Shown piece after piece: positions 22,720 to 33,714 of a DNA stretch of 64,000 bases (position 1 is its first letter; every line of letters begins with the position of its first letter). Position numbers and translations under genes: made by a program. The notes beneath the pieces are model-generated. The model was given only the letters and a program-made list of their open reading frames with translations, was not told where the DNA came from and did no database searches. The DNA is from Isoetes taiwanensis (taxonomy: Eukaryota; Streptophyta; Lycopodiopsida; Isoetales; Isoetaceae): contig JAJEKV010000045.1 of assembly GCA_021234155.1 (NCBI GenBank), positions 7,547,105-7,611,104 of the forward strand, read 5' to 3'.

Positions 22720-23640
22720 CTAAGATACTCTAGGATCATCAGAAAGAAATAAATTAGAGACCACAACATTTAGACTGGAAGCAAACAAATCATAGTGACC
22801 CCTATACAAACCATATCCTTCCCATTTCCTGTCAAAATTAGCTCCAAATTTCTTTTTATGAGCTGTAGCAATAGTCTCAAAATCAAACTGAAAGTGCATT
22901 TTTAACCAGAAGATGGACACACTTTTTTTACCATATAACACCCTATTCCTTGCTTTCCAAATGTTCCATAGAGCAATTTTAATGACTGTATTATCAAATT
23001 TATTATCCTGATTCATAAGAGACATAAGATCCTCATTGATATCAATCATAAATTTATCAGAGAACCAAGACCAGAAACCATTTAGGGAGCTACAGAAGAA
23101 AATATGGGACATATCCTCAGGCCTGTTACAAGCTAAAGGGCACATAGCAGAAATATTAGGGTATCTCCTGGACATAGAGACCAGATTGTTTAGACTACCA
23201 TTAGCAATAAGCCAAATGAAATATGAGATCTTGGGAGGGCAATAAGAATGCCAAACATTATGAAATAAACTTTTGAGTTGATCATAATTAATGGACCATT
23301 TCAGCATAGCTTTACATCCCTCATTGTTGGAAGTCATTGCATTGTAAACATTTTTGACTTTGTAATCCCCTTTGTCATTTACTCTCCAGTCACTCTTTCC
23401 AGAATTAACAGCTAAATTTGAGAGGAAGGGTTTGATGAAAAAATAAATTTTCTTATCAGAAGAGGTGCCTCTGATAATACCCTTCAATCTAGTCCATGGA
23501 ATGACTCTACCACATATAAACATGTCTCTGATATAGACTAAACCAGCTTCATTCCATTTCTTATAAATTCTGGGGTGCTTGATAGCAAGAACAGGAGAGT
23601 TACGCTTTCGTCATGATGGGATTCCAAAAGATTGGAACAT
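22720..23640 (-). pseudogene. LINE ORF2 C-terminus (zf-RVT region)
   Basis: The frame continuing ORF2 after two small frameshifts near 23580-23690. It starts with KHPRIYKKWNEAGLVYIRD and includes WRVNDKGDYKVKNVYNAM, the zf-RVT-type stretch PPKISYFIWLIANGSL and CPLACNRPEDMSHIFFCS, and KIALWNIWKARN. This is the usual Cys/His-containing tail of plant L1 ORF2. I see no RNase H domain. It ends at a natural-looking stop at 22720. Confidence 0.88.
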
Positions 23641-23675
23641 CGAAAGTGAAGCTCCTCTCTTTAATGAAATGAAAA

Positions 23676-26543
23676 TTAGGAGAGACAAAGATTCCAGGCC
23701 TTGATGAGATTGTGCATAAGAGGGGAGATGTTGGAGCCTGGGCATGGCTTCAGTTGATTGAAAGCAGAATGAGGGAGCAGATGATGAATAGAGGGATGAC
23801 CACAAGGGTGACTTAATGATATCCAATACCTGATAAAGATATAAGCAGGAGATTGATTCCCATGAATAGCTTTCCAAATGAGTTTACCCGCAAGAGATTG
23901 AGCTTGAATAAAAAGGTTCTTGCAACCTAAACCTCCAGAAACTTTAGGCTTACATATGGAATTCCAATTAACCAAATGACTTCCCTTCCAAATGAAATTT
24001 CTAATTACCTTTTCAAGCTCCAGGTAGACATATTTAGGAGCAACTAGAGCTGTGGAAAAGTAAACATGAGAACTGGCAAGAACAGCATTTGCAATGATAG
24101 ATCTACCTGCAAGAGAGAGATAATTCCCATAATTGTTCAGTTTCTTTTTAATTCTCGAAATAATAGGATCCCAGAGGCCTTTGATGCTATGGTTCAAAGC
24201 TATAGGCAACCCCAGTAACTTGGTTGCCTGATTAGAAGGAAGGACATTAATGCCAGCAAGAACTGGAATATTGAGGTCACCAATGATCATACTTTTAGAC
24301 AAATTCAATTGGATACCAGAGGCAGCAGAGAATTGCCTTAAGATCTTAAGAAAAAGATTAATATTTTGGAGATCAGCATCAAGGAAGGAAAAGGTATCAT
24401 CAGCATATTGAAGAATGGAAATACTATCATCAGAATTTGGGAGATTTAAACCTTTCAACTGGGCAGTATTTTGATAATGAAGAGTGACCCTAGTTAAGAG
24501 TTCAGCAGCCACAAGGAAAAGATAGGGAGCAAGAGGACATCCTTGCCTAACTCCACAAGAGAGAGGAAAGAAGCCAGAAGGGACACCATTGATGAGGACA
24601 GCAGAATTGGATCTAGAGTTTAAACCATGAATAAGTTTCATGAGCTTAGGATGGAAGCCCAATTTAGACATGGCAAAATCCAGAAAATCCCATCTCACAG
24701 AGTCAAAGGCTCTTTTAAAATCCAGCTTGAGAAGAATACAATTTTGGTTCGAAATTCTGTTCCAGTGCAGACCTTCCATAGCAGCCACATAATTGTCCAA
24801 GATATATCTATTAGGAAGGAATGCTGATTGGTTTTGGCTAATATTTTCCTGAAGGAAGCTTTTAATTCTCATAGCAATAATCTTAGCACATAGCTTGTAG
24901 GTGGTGTTGGTGAGAGAGATGGGCCTCCAGTCCTGAAACTTAGAAGGATGATCAACTTTAGGAATGAGAGAGATAAATCCACTGGAAATTGAAGGATGCA
25001 AATGATTGTCATTCCAGAAGGCATGAACAAGGGAGATAACATCAGTTTTGAGTATATCCCAAAACTTGATGTAAAATTCAGCAGGGAGGCCATCCGGCCC
25101 AGGAGATTTGCCTTTGGTAAAGGAATTTAAAATCTCATAGATCTCAATTTGAGATGGAATGGCAATGAGAGCTTCATCCATGATTTCCCTAGGAGCAGGA
25201 AGAATAGAGTCCACAGTGGAAATAAACTCTTTGGCTTCTGAGGCCATGTTGGGGTCTATTGGCTTATCACTAAAGATATCCATATATCTGCTCTTGAAAA
25301 AATTTGCAATTTCAGAATGAGAACTGTAATTGTTGCCTTGATCATCACTAGTTTCAGCAATGGAGTTTCTAAGAACCCTACTCTTTGCAACCCTGAAGAA
25401 GAATTTAGAGGAGCCAGAGTCCATATCATTAGCATATTTGATTTTACATCTAATTGCCGATCCCTTAGCTTCCATCTCCTCAATATTCTTAATTTTTCTC
25501 TCTAAAATATCTTCACCAACATGGAGATTGTAGTTAGATGGATCATTCTGAAGAAGAGACCTAATATCCTTCATATACACTAGGAGCTGGTTTTTTTCCT
25601 TGGTTCTCTCCTCTTTGATAACTTTGGACCAGTTTTTAATCCACCCCTTGATTTGCTTGATCTTAGAGTAGAAACATTTCATAGAGGGCAATTGACTACC
25701 ATCAACCACATTAGAGTTATTGGAAAGAGTCTCATAAAAGGATCTGAACTGAGAGCAGAATTTCTCATTCTCAAGCAATGAGGAATTGAACTTGTAGGGC
25801 GTGCTCCCTTCTCTTTTGATGCTGGTGATATGAGAGGTATGAAGGAATTGGGGCTGATGGTCAGAGATGGAAGTGCCCTCATCACTTGTAACATAGCTAT
25901 TATCCCAGAAGGATGTAGAAGGATTGGAGACATAAAATCTGTCTAAGGTGCAGAAAACTCTTGCTTTATCCTTTTGTTTATTTGACCAAGTGTAGGTGGC
26001 AGTAGAGGATGGAATATAGACCAGACTGTTTTCAGCAATAAGAGTATCCCAGTTCTCCCTTTCTGTTCTAGACATATTGATTTTATTTCCTAATTTGAGG
26101 TCCCAAGATGGAGTATTGTTAAAGTCACCAGCAATAATCCAATTGTCCAGAGATTGGGCACTCAGCCAAGAGTTAATTTCAGACCAAATTGGCTCCCTAT
26201 CTTTTGGAGAGGTGGGAGCATAGACATTGATTATACCAAACCTGGAGTTAGCAACCGAGCAGGTCAAGGCTTGCCAGGCTCTTGAGGGACTGTTATAAAA
26301 GGAGGAGTGATTGATATCTTTCTTCCAGATAATGGCCATTCCACCACTTGCTCCAGATGAGCTGATCCAAGTAGAGGTAGAATTAGGATAAATCCACTCC
26401 CCTAAATTACTACATTCAAAGGAGGGAAGTTTAAGTTCTTGAAGAATAATGATATCTGCATTATATTGTCTAATTTGGGCAATGGCTCTTCTTCTTTTTA
26501 GAGGGCCTTTAATTCCCCTGAGATTCCAGGAAAGTATCTTCAT
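23676..26543 (-). CDS. LINE ORF2: AP endonuclease and reverse transcriptase
   Basis: 955 codons, open. Endonuclease residues about 1-235: MKILSWNLRGIKG (Asn), IILQELKLPS (catalytic Glu), INVYAPTSPKDR, WIIAGDFNNTPS, ISDHQPQF (catalytic SDH). RT residues about 470-760: KGKSPGPDGLPAEFYIKF, DWRPISLTNTTYKL, QNQSAFLPNRYILDN, LKLDFKRAFDSVRWDFLD, GVRQGCPLAPYLFL, and the YADD catalytic box in ILQYADDTFSF. All catalytic residues I can identify are intact. The protein nicks target DNA and primes reverse transcription from it. The start Met at 26543 leads directly into the endonuclease, as in other plant L1 ORF2s. A 1-base frameshift at about 23680 ends the frame early. Confidence 0.95.
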   Translation of the reverse strand: MKILSWNLRGIKGPLKRRRAIAQIRQYNADIIILQELKLPSFECSNLGEWIYPNSTSTWISSSGASGGMAIIWKKDINHSSFYNSPSRAWQALTCSVANSRFGIINVYAPTSPKDREPIWSEINSWLSAQSLDNWIIAGDFNNTPSWDLKLGNKINMSRTERENWDTLIAENSLVYIPSSTATYTWSNKQKDKARVFCTLDRFYVSNPSTSFWDNSYVTSDEGTSISDHQPQFLHTSHITSIKREGSTPYKFNSSLLENEKFCSQFRSFYETLSNNSNVVDGSQLPSMKCFYSKIKQIKGWIKNWSKVIKEERTKEKNQLLVYMKDIRSLLQNDPSNYNLHVGEDILERKIKNIEEMEAKGSAIRCKIKYANDMDSGSSKFFFRVAKSRVLRNSIAETSDDQGNNYSSHSEIANFFKSRYMDIFSDKPIDPNMASEAKEFISTVDSILPAPREIMDEALIAIPSQIEIYEILNSFTKGKSPGPDGLPAEFYIKFWDILKTDVISLVHAFWNDNHLHPSISSGFISLIPKVDHPSKFQDWRPISLTNTTYKLCAKIIAMRIKSFLQENISQNQSAFLPNRYILDNYVAAMEGLHWNRISNQNCILLKLDFKRAFDSVRWDFLDFAMSKLGFHPKLMKLIHGLNSRSNSAVLINGVPSGFFPLSCGVRQGCPLAPYLFLVAAELLTRVTLHYQNTAQLKGLNLPNSDDSISILQYADDTFSFLDADLQNINLFLKILRQFSAASGIQLNLSKSMIIGDLNIPVLAGINVLPSNQATKLLGLPIALNHSIKGLWDPIISRIKKKLNNYGNYLSLAGRSIIANAVLASSHVYFSTALVAPKYVYLELEKVIRNFIWKGSHLVNWNSICKPKVSGGLGCKNLFIQAQSLAGKLIWKAIHGNQSPAYIFIRYWISLSHPCGHPSIHHLLPHSAFNQLKPCPGSNISPLMHNLIKAWNLCLS

Positions 26544-26581
26544 ATCACTGGGAGAGGGGAGAGAAAGAACTAAAGAAGAAT

Positions 26582-28561
26582 CTAGAGCCTGGTCTTTCTG
26601 GATTTCCTTTTACTTCTAGTATTCTGGGCTGGAGTTTTATTGAAGCCAGACAAAACCATAGCATGATTAGTCCTATCCTTTCTGACAGGTTTTTTAAAAG
26701 GTTGGGACTTCCCCTGCAGAGGGTCGATACTAAGACTTTCATTTAAAAATTCTTCTTTGTCCCGGTTTTCCTTATCACTACCATATCCCTCACTATCGAA
26801 TAATCGAGCAACCCACGGATAGAAATGAAACATAGAATTTTTATCATTGTTTAAAGGAACGTAATTAAGAACTTGCACGGATGTTGCTTTCCCTTGAAGC
26901 TCCATGTTTTGAATATCCTTAGGAGTATCGGGGAACCATCTCGGGATCAGCCATACGAGTCAATATCCATCCTAACTTCTTTTGAATCGAGGGAAGAATG
27001 TGAGGTATGATTTTCTTGAGAGAGGCCATCTGTTCAATAAACTTATTGGGAGTATGCAAAGGATTGCAAGGACATTCAATCGTTTGGAAGTCCAAATCAA
27101 TTAAGGAAGGCAATTCAACAGTGTTTGTTTCAACTGGATGGATATGGATAGTTGAAGAGTCTTTTAAGGGTATAGATGAGAGACAAATTTGAGGAGAAGC
27201 ACATACCTTACTTTTATTTAATTCAGGATCTAGATTACTCTTAAGGTCAGATAATACCTGAAAAGGATTTGGAGAGTTGATCTTTAGATTGTCTTGCTGC
27301 TGTACTGATATTTGAGTCAAGTCTTCAGTAGTTTGACTTGAATTGCTAGCTGGATGAGAGTCCTTTTCCAGTTCATTTGGTTTGTTGATGCTTTGTTGTT
27401 TCAAGCTTGCTGGCAAGGTGATTTTCAGCTGTGAATTCACCTGACTTGAATTCAGTTGGCGCTTAGCTTTGTCTCGAGATTTCATATCTAATGACCCACT
27501 CTTACTCTTATTGACTGAGAAATCCATAAGGTTATATGAACATTGAGCTTTCCCTTTAGCTTCTTTAATTATTTCACTCAGAGTGAAATTTAGCTTGTCT
27601 GTAGCCTGGGTAACTTTCCCAGACACATTCCCTTTTACTAGCAGCTTAGGTTCACCCATAGATAGAGGCATATTGTATTTTGTTATGTGTGCTGTTTCAC
27701 ACATTTTATCTCTATCTCTTTCCTCATCTCTGGCTGCCTTATTTCTCTGTATTCTCTTATAGCTACCATTTACTTTAGTCCATTTGAATGTGTCACTTTC
27801 TGGCAGCTTCTGGAATTGTGAATTCTTACTAGAATTCCCCTTTGTAGCAGTGTATATAACAGGATGATCCTCTTGCTTTTCTTCAGGATCCCGTTGAGTG
27901 AAAACCTTGTTTGGAGGTTGGATTTCTTTAAGTCGTGCCCCATCTTTGGGACTTTGTCAATCTGAGGGTCCACAGTTGAAGTTTTGCAATCAGAATACCA
28001 GAAATGCCTTTGAAGGCATTTCTGACATGTAGAGGGCAGACCTGACCATCTAAGGTTTAATTGAGATTCACAACCAAAGGCATCTATGAAAGGTATGGAA
28101 AGGGGTATATCTTTGGAGAGGTCAAGCTGAACAAAGCTTCTAGGAGGTTTGGCAGGGGAATATTCAGTAGATATATAAGATCCAACAGAATTGAACAAAA
28201 GCTTGAAGCACTCTTCATCCCAATAAATAGGATTGAGCCCAAATAGAGATGTAGAGGCAATGCAAAGATTATTCATTTGGTCAATATCAATGTTAGGGAG
28301 CCATTTGAGAAAGGACAACTGAGAAGTATCAAAGGTCATAGGCCCGTAGTTGAGAAAGAAATTTGCTGATCTGGAGTTCCCACATTCAAGCATGATGTAG
28401 GGGTAATTGAGCCAATAGATAGCCTGAATTAGGATCCCTTTGTTGAGACTGAGGAGGAAGGCCCACAATTTTTCAAGCTTAATTCCACATTTTTGAACTT
28501 TGATGATCACAGCAGAATTTGAAAGAGTATCTATTTTAGAATGCACAACAGGTAAATTCAA
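26582..28561 (-). pseudogene. LINE ORF1, broken over three frames
   Basis: Segment 28561-27770 resembles the DUF4283-type N-terminal domain of plant LINE ORF1: LEKLWAFLLSLNKG, SQLSFLKWLPNIDID. A CCHC-type knuckle follows: CQKCLQRHFWYSDC. Segments 27704-26919 and 26905-26582 continue in other frames with Ser/Asn/Lys-rich sequence and a basic C-terminus (NTRSKRKSRKTR). ORF1 proteins bind the element RNA. The breaks could be frameshift decay. The ORF1 start may lie further upstream, in the 29001-28636 frame (LILPKLISYQNQ-like, no known domain). Confidence 0.78.
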
Positions 28562-29730
28562 GGAAATACACAGTCATAAATCTTCATTTTCCGATCTTTT
28601 TTAGATATGGAATTGATGCACGCTTGAGTCTTTCATCAAGTTAGGTCATTCGAGCGGACCTCCGGGCGACCTCTTGCAACTCCATATGGGATGGGAATTT
28701 GAGTAGCAGGGTTTAGGGGATGGAGAATACCCCTATGATCAGGATCAGCAGATAAATTGTCCCAATGAGGAACTTCGTGAGAGATCGGATCCATAGCAGA
28801 AGGCGGGAGCAGCAAATTATCAAAATTACCAAAGAGGATGGTATCAGAGGGTTGATTTTGATAGGAAATCAATTTAGGTAGAATGGCGGTTCGATCGGAA
28901 GCTGGAAGGTGCGCAAATGCGTGAAGAAGAGCCAAATGTTTAGGGTTTTCCAGATAATTTGTGACCACAAAATCAGGGAGAAACAACAAAAGTTCATGCA
29001 AAACTTTTTAACAATTGAAAAGGGGGAAAATTAACCGGAAGCAGGGGATATGAAACCATTGGAATGAAACAAAATTAAACAAAGATGATCAGGAAGCCAA
29101 CATGCTGTAAAACTGATTGCAAGGAGATCCTCATACAATTCAAAGAAATTTAAGGAGAAATTCCTTCAAATTGGGCAGGATCTTGAGGGGAGAAAACTTC
29201 AACAGAAATCAAATAATCCAACCAATTGCAATAGACTCTGAATGTCCCTGTTGGACCAACTGCATTCGAACCCACAAATTCCTCAAGCCAAGAATCGATG
29301 ATTTGAACCTCGAAATCAATACTGCAGGGCACAAAGGTGAATTCCGAGAAGAACAAATTGTCTGGGAAAAACCTTTGAATAATCAAAGAGCTCCAAAGCT
29401 CAGTAGCCGGCCCCTTTAGAAATCCACACGAAATTCTATTCCTCTCCCTTATAATTGTGAAAACAGAGGTTTCCATAAGAAAGATCGAATGAAGAGAGAA
29501 TACAGCTTCATAAATGTATCAAAATGGGAGTCAAATTGTAGAGCCTGATGAGAGGATTGCAGCTAGAGCTACCCTTCTACTAGGGCAGCAGGATGATCCA
29601 CAGGAATTGGGCTTCAGATCACCAGAAATTCAAATTTCCCTTAAGTTTTCCCAAGAAGAGGCTTGTAACAGAAAAAACGGGAAAAGGACAAAAGAAGCAA
29701 GAAAATTGGCGCTCGCCCATTTTTCCGAGC
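28562..29730 (-). other. LINE 5' region with two unassigned open frames
   Basis: Frames at 29001-28636 (121 codons) and 29476-29150 (108 codons, FLKGPATELWSSLIIQRFFPDN) lie inside the target-site duplications and are therefore part of the element. They may be the N-terminal part of ORF1 or the 5' UTR. No domain is recognised. Confidence 0.5.
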
Positions 29731-29739
29731 TGTCCCAGG

Positions 29740-30418
29740 TTTTAAGATTGTCGGATGTACATGCTGAATGCACGCATTGCAAGGATCTATTAGGTGTATT
29801 GTAATGGCTCTTCCAATCAAGTGACCTGCTAAACATGTTGGATCCTGAGATCTATCAATCATATTTGGGTGAGAATGGATCAGGTACTGCTATAGTTTGA
29901 GAACCACTTTACTTAAAACTACTATGCAAGAATCTCAGTCTCAGGTGCTAACCTCCATTGTATTATGGACGACTTTGATAGATTGGTCCTCTTTTTCATT
30001 CTTCTCATAAGGGTAACCATACACAAATTCAACTCTAGAAATGTGAGCAGAGAATCACCTTCTTATAAAATCACCATTCCCCATTCTTCTAAACTTGAAG
30101 TGCTGCCTCTAGTATATGTTACAAAAAAGCCTTGCCTAATCACAGGCCTTGGCCTGAGAATGCTCAAGTGTCATCTCACAGGACTTGCAATTACAAAATG
30201 CAACAAATCCTAATCAATAACCAATCAAAAATTCCAGAGCAGAGCTCCAAATCCAGCCATATCAATCTCTGATGATAAAGAGGTAGTCGTGAAATTGTGA
30301 ATAGATAAGCATATCAAAAACAGAGTACACAGTTACAACAATATAGAAAACAAATGGGAACAATTAGCAAATAATAGAATTGCAAAGACTAACGCACAAC
30401 AGAGCCGGCCATATCTGT
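29740..30418. other. LINE upstream flank, no gene seen
   Basis: Pre-insertion flanking sequence. Minus-strand frames crossing 29731 are artefacts of the LINE junction. No domain is seen. Confidence 0.45.
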
Positions 30419-30775
30419 TCAGCATGCCGATGTAGCCATCCACTGGCCCATATTTCCCACAATAAGCCTGTGAGATAAATGGAGAATGTCCTTGGACAAA
30501 GGAAGAGAATATCGAAGACACAGATCTGGCATTACATATGCTGAAGAATCCGGCTGGAGAAGCTTGGCTATGGCGTTGTCACTTACTGAACAGGTAGATG
30601 GGGTTGAAAATAAAGGAGAAAGAAAGAAACAAGGCATCCAAAAAAGAATGCCAGAAATGGCGCCTACGAGCAAAGGCTTTGAATAGAGAGACCAAAAATT
30701 GGGGTTAGGATGCGAGGCACCTGGTGGGAGGAGAGCTTCCGTCGGATCTGAAGAAGAAGGGTCGAGCTGCGCCAT
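30419..30775 (-). CDS. unidentified small membrane-type ORF (possible first exon)
   Basis: 118 codons, starting MAQLDPSSSDPTEALLPPG with a hydrophobic stretch around residues 35-57 (LLVGAISGILFWMPCFFLSPL) that could span a membrane. The Ser/Pro N-terminus followed by a membrane segment is protein-like, but I do not recognise a family. It sits between the LINE and the hairpin module. It could be the first exon of a host gene whose remainder was displaced, or a chance frame. Confidence 0.28.
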   Translation of the reverse strand: MAQLDPSSSDPTEALLPPGASHPNPNFWSLYSKPLLVGAISGILFWMPCFFLSPLFSTPSTCSVSDNAIAKLLQPDSSAYVMPDLCLRYSLPLSKDILHLSHRLIVGNMGQWMATSAC

Positions 30776-30827
30776 GGGCTGGATGACCGAGAGTTTACAG
30801 GAAGCATCCAGTTTGGAGCAGTCACCA

Positions 30828-30915
30828 GCATATCCTAGGGATATTCTAGGATATACCTAGGATATGCCAAAAGCCCAATAAACAAGGGTTTGCCCCCCTA
30901 GGGGCAACCCAAAAA
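30828..30915. repeat. hairpin modules A+B, best copy
   Basis: A is a 40-bp near-perfect palindrome at 30828-30867, GCATATCCTAGG...CCTAGGATATGC. B is a 25-bp near-palindrome at 30886-30910, GGGTTTGCCCCCCTAGGGGCAACCC, followed by AAAAA. They are joined by CAAAAGCCCAATAAACAA. Other copies lie at 17823-17900 and, split, at 5408-5447 plus 5927-5982. Confidence 0.85.
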
Positions 30916-31068
30916 TATCTACGGCAGTTGTTTACTGCTCCAGCATTTTTACCTGCATTTTTGTCGTTTACCTAGCCATTCATACAGTTTTACCCTGCAT
31001 TCAGATCGTTTACTCAATATTCTTGATCGCAGAATAATTTTTTACTGGTTTCCACGTTATACGTATAC

Positions 31069-31172
31069 AGGAACGCCCCTCTGCCTTCGATTCCAGCGAG
31101 GGAGGCTGGCCGACGCGCGGCAGCGCGGAGGCTTGCCTGACTCGCCGGAATCGAAGGCAGAGGAGCGTTCCT
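31069..31172. mobile_element. 104-bp foldback, MITE-like
   Basis: The left arm AGGAACGCCCCTCTGCCTTC (continuing GATTCC, 31069-31094) matches the reverse complement of the right arm 31147-31172 at 25 of 26 positions. The GC-rich loop contains CGACGCGCGGCAGCGCG. There is no coding capacity. It lies directly beside a second inverted-repeat unit. Confidence 0.8.
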
Positions 31173-31174
31173 GA

Positions 31175-31397
31175 AACGTGAAGTTAGGGGTGCCCTCGAT
31201 TCAGTGCCACGTGGCGGCCATCCAACGGCTGCAGTGAAGAATGGCAGGTAGAAATGCAGAATGTCAGGCGGAAATGCGGAATGCCATGCGGAATGTCAGG
31301 CTAAAATTTAGGCCAACATTCAGGAAAAGAATAGCTGCCATGTGGCGCGACGCCATTGGATGTAAGGGCTGAATCGAGGGCACCCTGACTTTACGTT
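31175..31397. mobile_element. 223-bp inverted-repeat unit, MITE-like
   Basis: The left arm AACGTGAAGTTAGGGGTGCC (continuing CTCGATTCAG) pairs with the right arm CTGAATCGAGGGCACCCTGA (continuing CTTTACGTT, 31369-31397). The internal part holds repeats of GGAATGTCAGGC / GGAAATGC. There is no ORF. Only two bases separate it from the 104-bp foldback. Confidence 0.8.
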
Positions 31398-31399
31398 AT

Positions 31400-32140
31400 A
31401 GGAATGCCCATTTGTGTCAACAAGGCCTTGCGCTGCAGCGCATCACAGCAAGAAAGCCCACTAAATGGGCTTTTCTATTATATAGAAACAAATTTTAGTT
31501 GAAGGTCGTCATACATAAATACTCATTTTATATGAATCCTTTAAATTTGTAATCATGAGACCAAATTTGTACCAAGGCTAGAGACCAAAGTTTGGTGATA
31601 CGGTAAGAGACGCATATATATTCGAAGGAGCTTTTTGAACTTTCTGAAAGCTAACCATGACGTGGTCAAATAGTTCTAATGCTTTCGTAAGATTATGCCG
31701 GATTACATATATGCTAAATATTTAATTGGGGTGAAAATTGTGTTTGCTAACGGAGGTTGTATCTTGACGAATTAACCTTCATGCGAGAACTCCAATTTAG
31801 GAACATTTTTTGAATTTTACTCTCCCACCAATAAGAATATCATCACTAAATCAATGACCTAATCCGACTTGAGACTGCCTTAGACATCATTTTGGAAAGA
31901 ACCGGTGAGTGCATCTTTTTTCATAAGGAGGTCACAGAGAGCAATAATGGGAGATCGACATCTCCCACTCTCGTACTCTTAAAGTGCGCAATCTATCTAT
32001 ACAAGAATTAATCCAGAAGATTGTGTATTGGGGCAGAAGCACATATAGGTACCACAAGAGATAGCGGTACTGCAAAACCAAAGGTTTTGATAATAAAATA
32101 CAGGATGGAGCAAGAGACATTTCCAATGACCATGTTGTCC
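31400..32140. other. no gene seen
   Basis: AT-rich sequence without recognisable features between the foldback pair and the gypsy fragment. Confidence 0.45.
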
Positions 32141-32199
32141 ATGTGAAGATAGTGTCCCTTCCACTAGAGCAAGATACTTCAAGCATGTTATACGAAGAT

Positions 32200-32936
32200 A
32201 CAAATTCTGCCCCCGCCGACTCTAGCTATGAACACCTCTGTTGGAATTACCATGGCCGGAGATGTGGGAGCATGGGCGCAGAAGTCATGGACATCGGAAA
32301 GTATGACCTTATAGTCGACATAGAGTTCTTGAAGCCAACTAAAGCAATGATCAACTGTGACAAGCATGAAATTTCGATTATGGCTCTGAATGGCAAGCAG
32401 TTCGTGGTCAAAGATAAAAAAATTGCTTCTATAATGTAGTGCATGTCAGTAAAACAGCTATTTAAGTGCATCATGAAGGATGAGGTTGAGTACATTCTTA
32501 AATTAGAAGCCGTCGAACTCAACTGCAGTATTAAGAAGAAAGATGCTACTTCGGAAGAGTTGCCTAGGTCAATTGCAAAGCTAATCAAGGAGTTTCATGA
32601 TATATTTTTGGATGAAATCCAAAAACTTTCACCCTATAGAGGCGTCAATGTGAAATCACTCTTGCACCAGACGCAAATTTAACCAGTAATGCTCCTTATG
32701 GAATGAGCATTCCCAAGCTAGCAGAGCTCAAGAAGCAGTTGATGGAGTTGCTTGGGCTTAGATTTATTCGGCTTGGATTTATTCGACCTAGTTTGTCACC
32801 CTTTATGGCACCCATCCTCTTCGAGAAGAAGAAAGATGGAAATTCGAGGATGTGTATCGACTATCAACAACTCAATAAGCGGGCGATTAAGAACATAGTT
32901 CTTACCACAATGGCACATGCAATCAACTTTCGCTAG
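32200..32936 (+). pseudogene. Ty3/gypsy protease-RT fragment
   Basis: Plus-strand relic of a chromovirus related to the one at 10-14.6 kb. The protease C-terminal part reads GAEVMDIGKYDLIVDIEFL and, after a stop, CMSVKQLFKCIMKDEVEYIL. The RT N-terminal part reads [68 protein letters not shown]. The catalytic DTG and FFDD boxes are missing. A small in-frame tandem duplication has doubled the GFIRP region ([10 protein letters not shown]). It carries multiple stops and frame changes, and homology ends abruptly at 32936. No LTRs are recognised. Confidence 0.88.
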
Positions 32937-32939
32937 AAT

Positions 32940-33714
32940 GATACATGTTGGTTGCGAAAGGATTTGATACAGTTGCTCAAGAAAACTCCTTGACGCTGAT
33001 GCTCTACTCTTACTGGTTACAAAGTCTCTATGCTTTGTTTCTTGCTTTTTACCACTATATGTAACAAAGTTTTATATTGAGCTAAGTGTATATTTTTTCC
33101 AATGTATTCTTTGTGATATTATGCTTTTTAGTATCTGTAGAGCATGTATATATTTTGTCCAAATTGTGAGGAGTTATAGACAAGTCAATATACGTAATAT
33201 AAGTTTATAATTACAATTAAGGATCATGTTTTGAAGTAGGGCAAAAATAGATACGATAGTTGGAAGTACTAGTTAACGTTAAAAAACTATGCTAAAAGTT
33301 AGTATGATATTAAGGATTGAAACAAGTATATTAAAAAAACAACAACAAAAACCAACATCATAGACTGCTAACAAGCATAGTAAATAAGCATGTCCCAAAA
33401 AACCATAGCACACTTGCAAAGTCAAATATGGTTTTTCAAAAACTTAGGAGGATTAAAACTAGGTTAAAAAATATATAATAATACTGATAATTAGTATGTA
33501 AAGTCACTTTAAATTATCATATTGACAACGTATGCTTAAAAATCACCTGCTGAACTAGTAATAAATTTAAGAAACTAGTGTAAGATATAAAATCAGTATA
33601 AAAACTATGATTGTACTAGTAGTGATTTTACAAAATCATGAAAGCCATATAGTTTTTCTTAACATTTTGAATTGCGTGTACTAAAAACCACTCTCATACT
33701 GGTTTCCATCATGA
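32940..33714. other. AT-rich, no gene seen
   Basis: Very AT-rich (AAACTATG, AGTATA type words) without coding capacity. Confidence 0.5.

Larger units (their letters stand above)
21912..29730 (-). mobile_element. near full-length L1-type LINE
   Basis: A minus-strand non-LTR retrotransposon of about 7.8 kb. The 3' end is a 27-base poly(A), seen as T at 21912-21938. ORF2 carries AP-endonuclease, RT and a zf-RVT region. ORF1 carries a CCHC knuckle. TGTCCCAGG precedes the poly(T) at 21903-21911 and recurs at 29731-29739 followed by TTTT, giving a target duplication AAAACCTGGGACA in the element's sense. The undisturbed side reads CTTAAAACC, matching the TT/AAAA preference of L1 endonucleases. A few frameshifts in ORF1 and near the ORF2 C-terminus make this copy non-autonomous. 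Confidence 0.93.

Noticed and set aside
29630-29862. Minus-strand frames of 68-73 codons
   Set aside because: They cross the LINE 5' junction at 29731 and are therefore chimeric.
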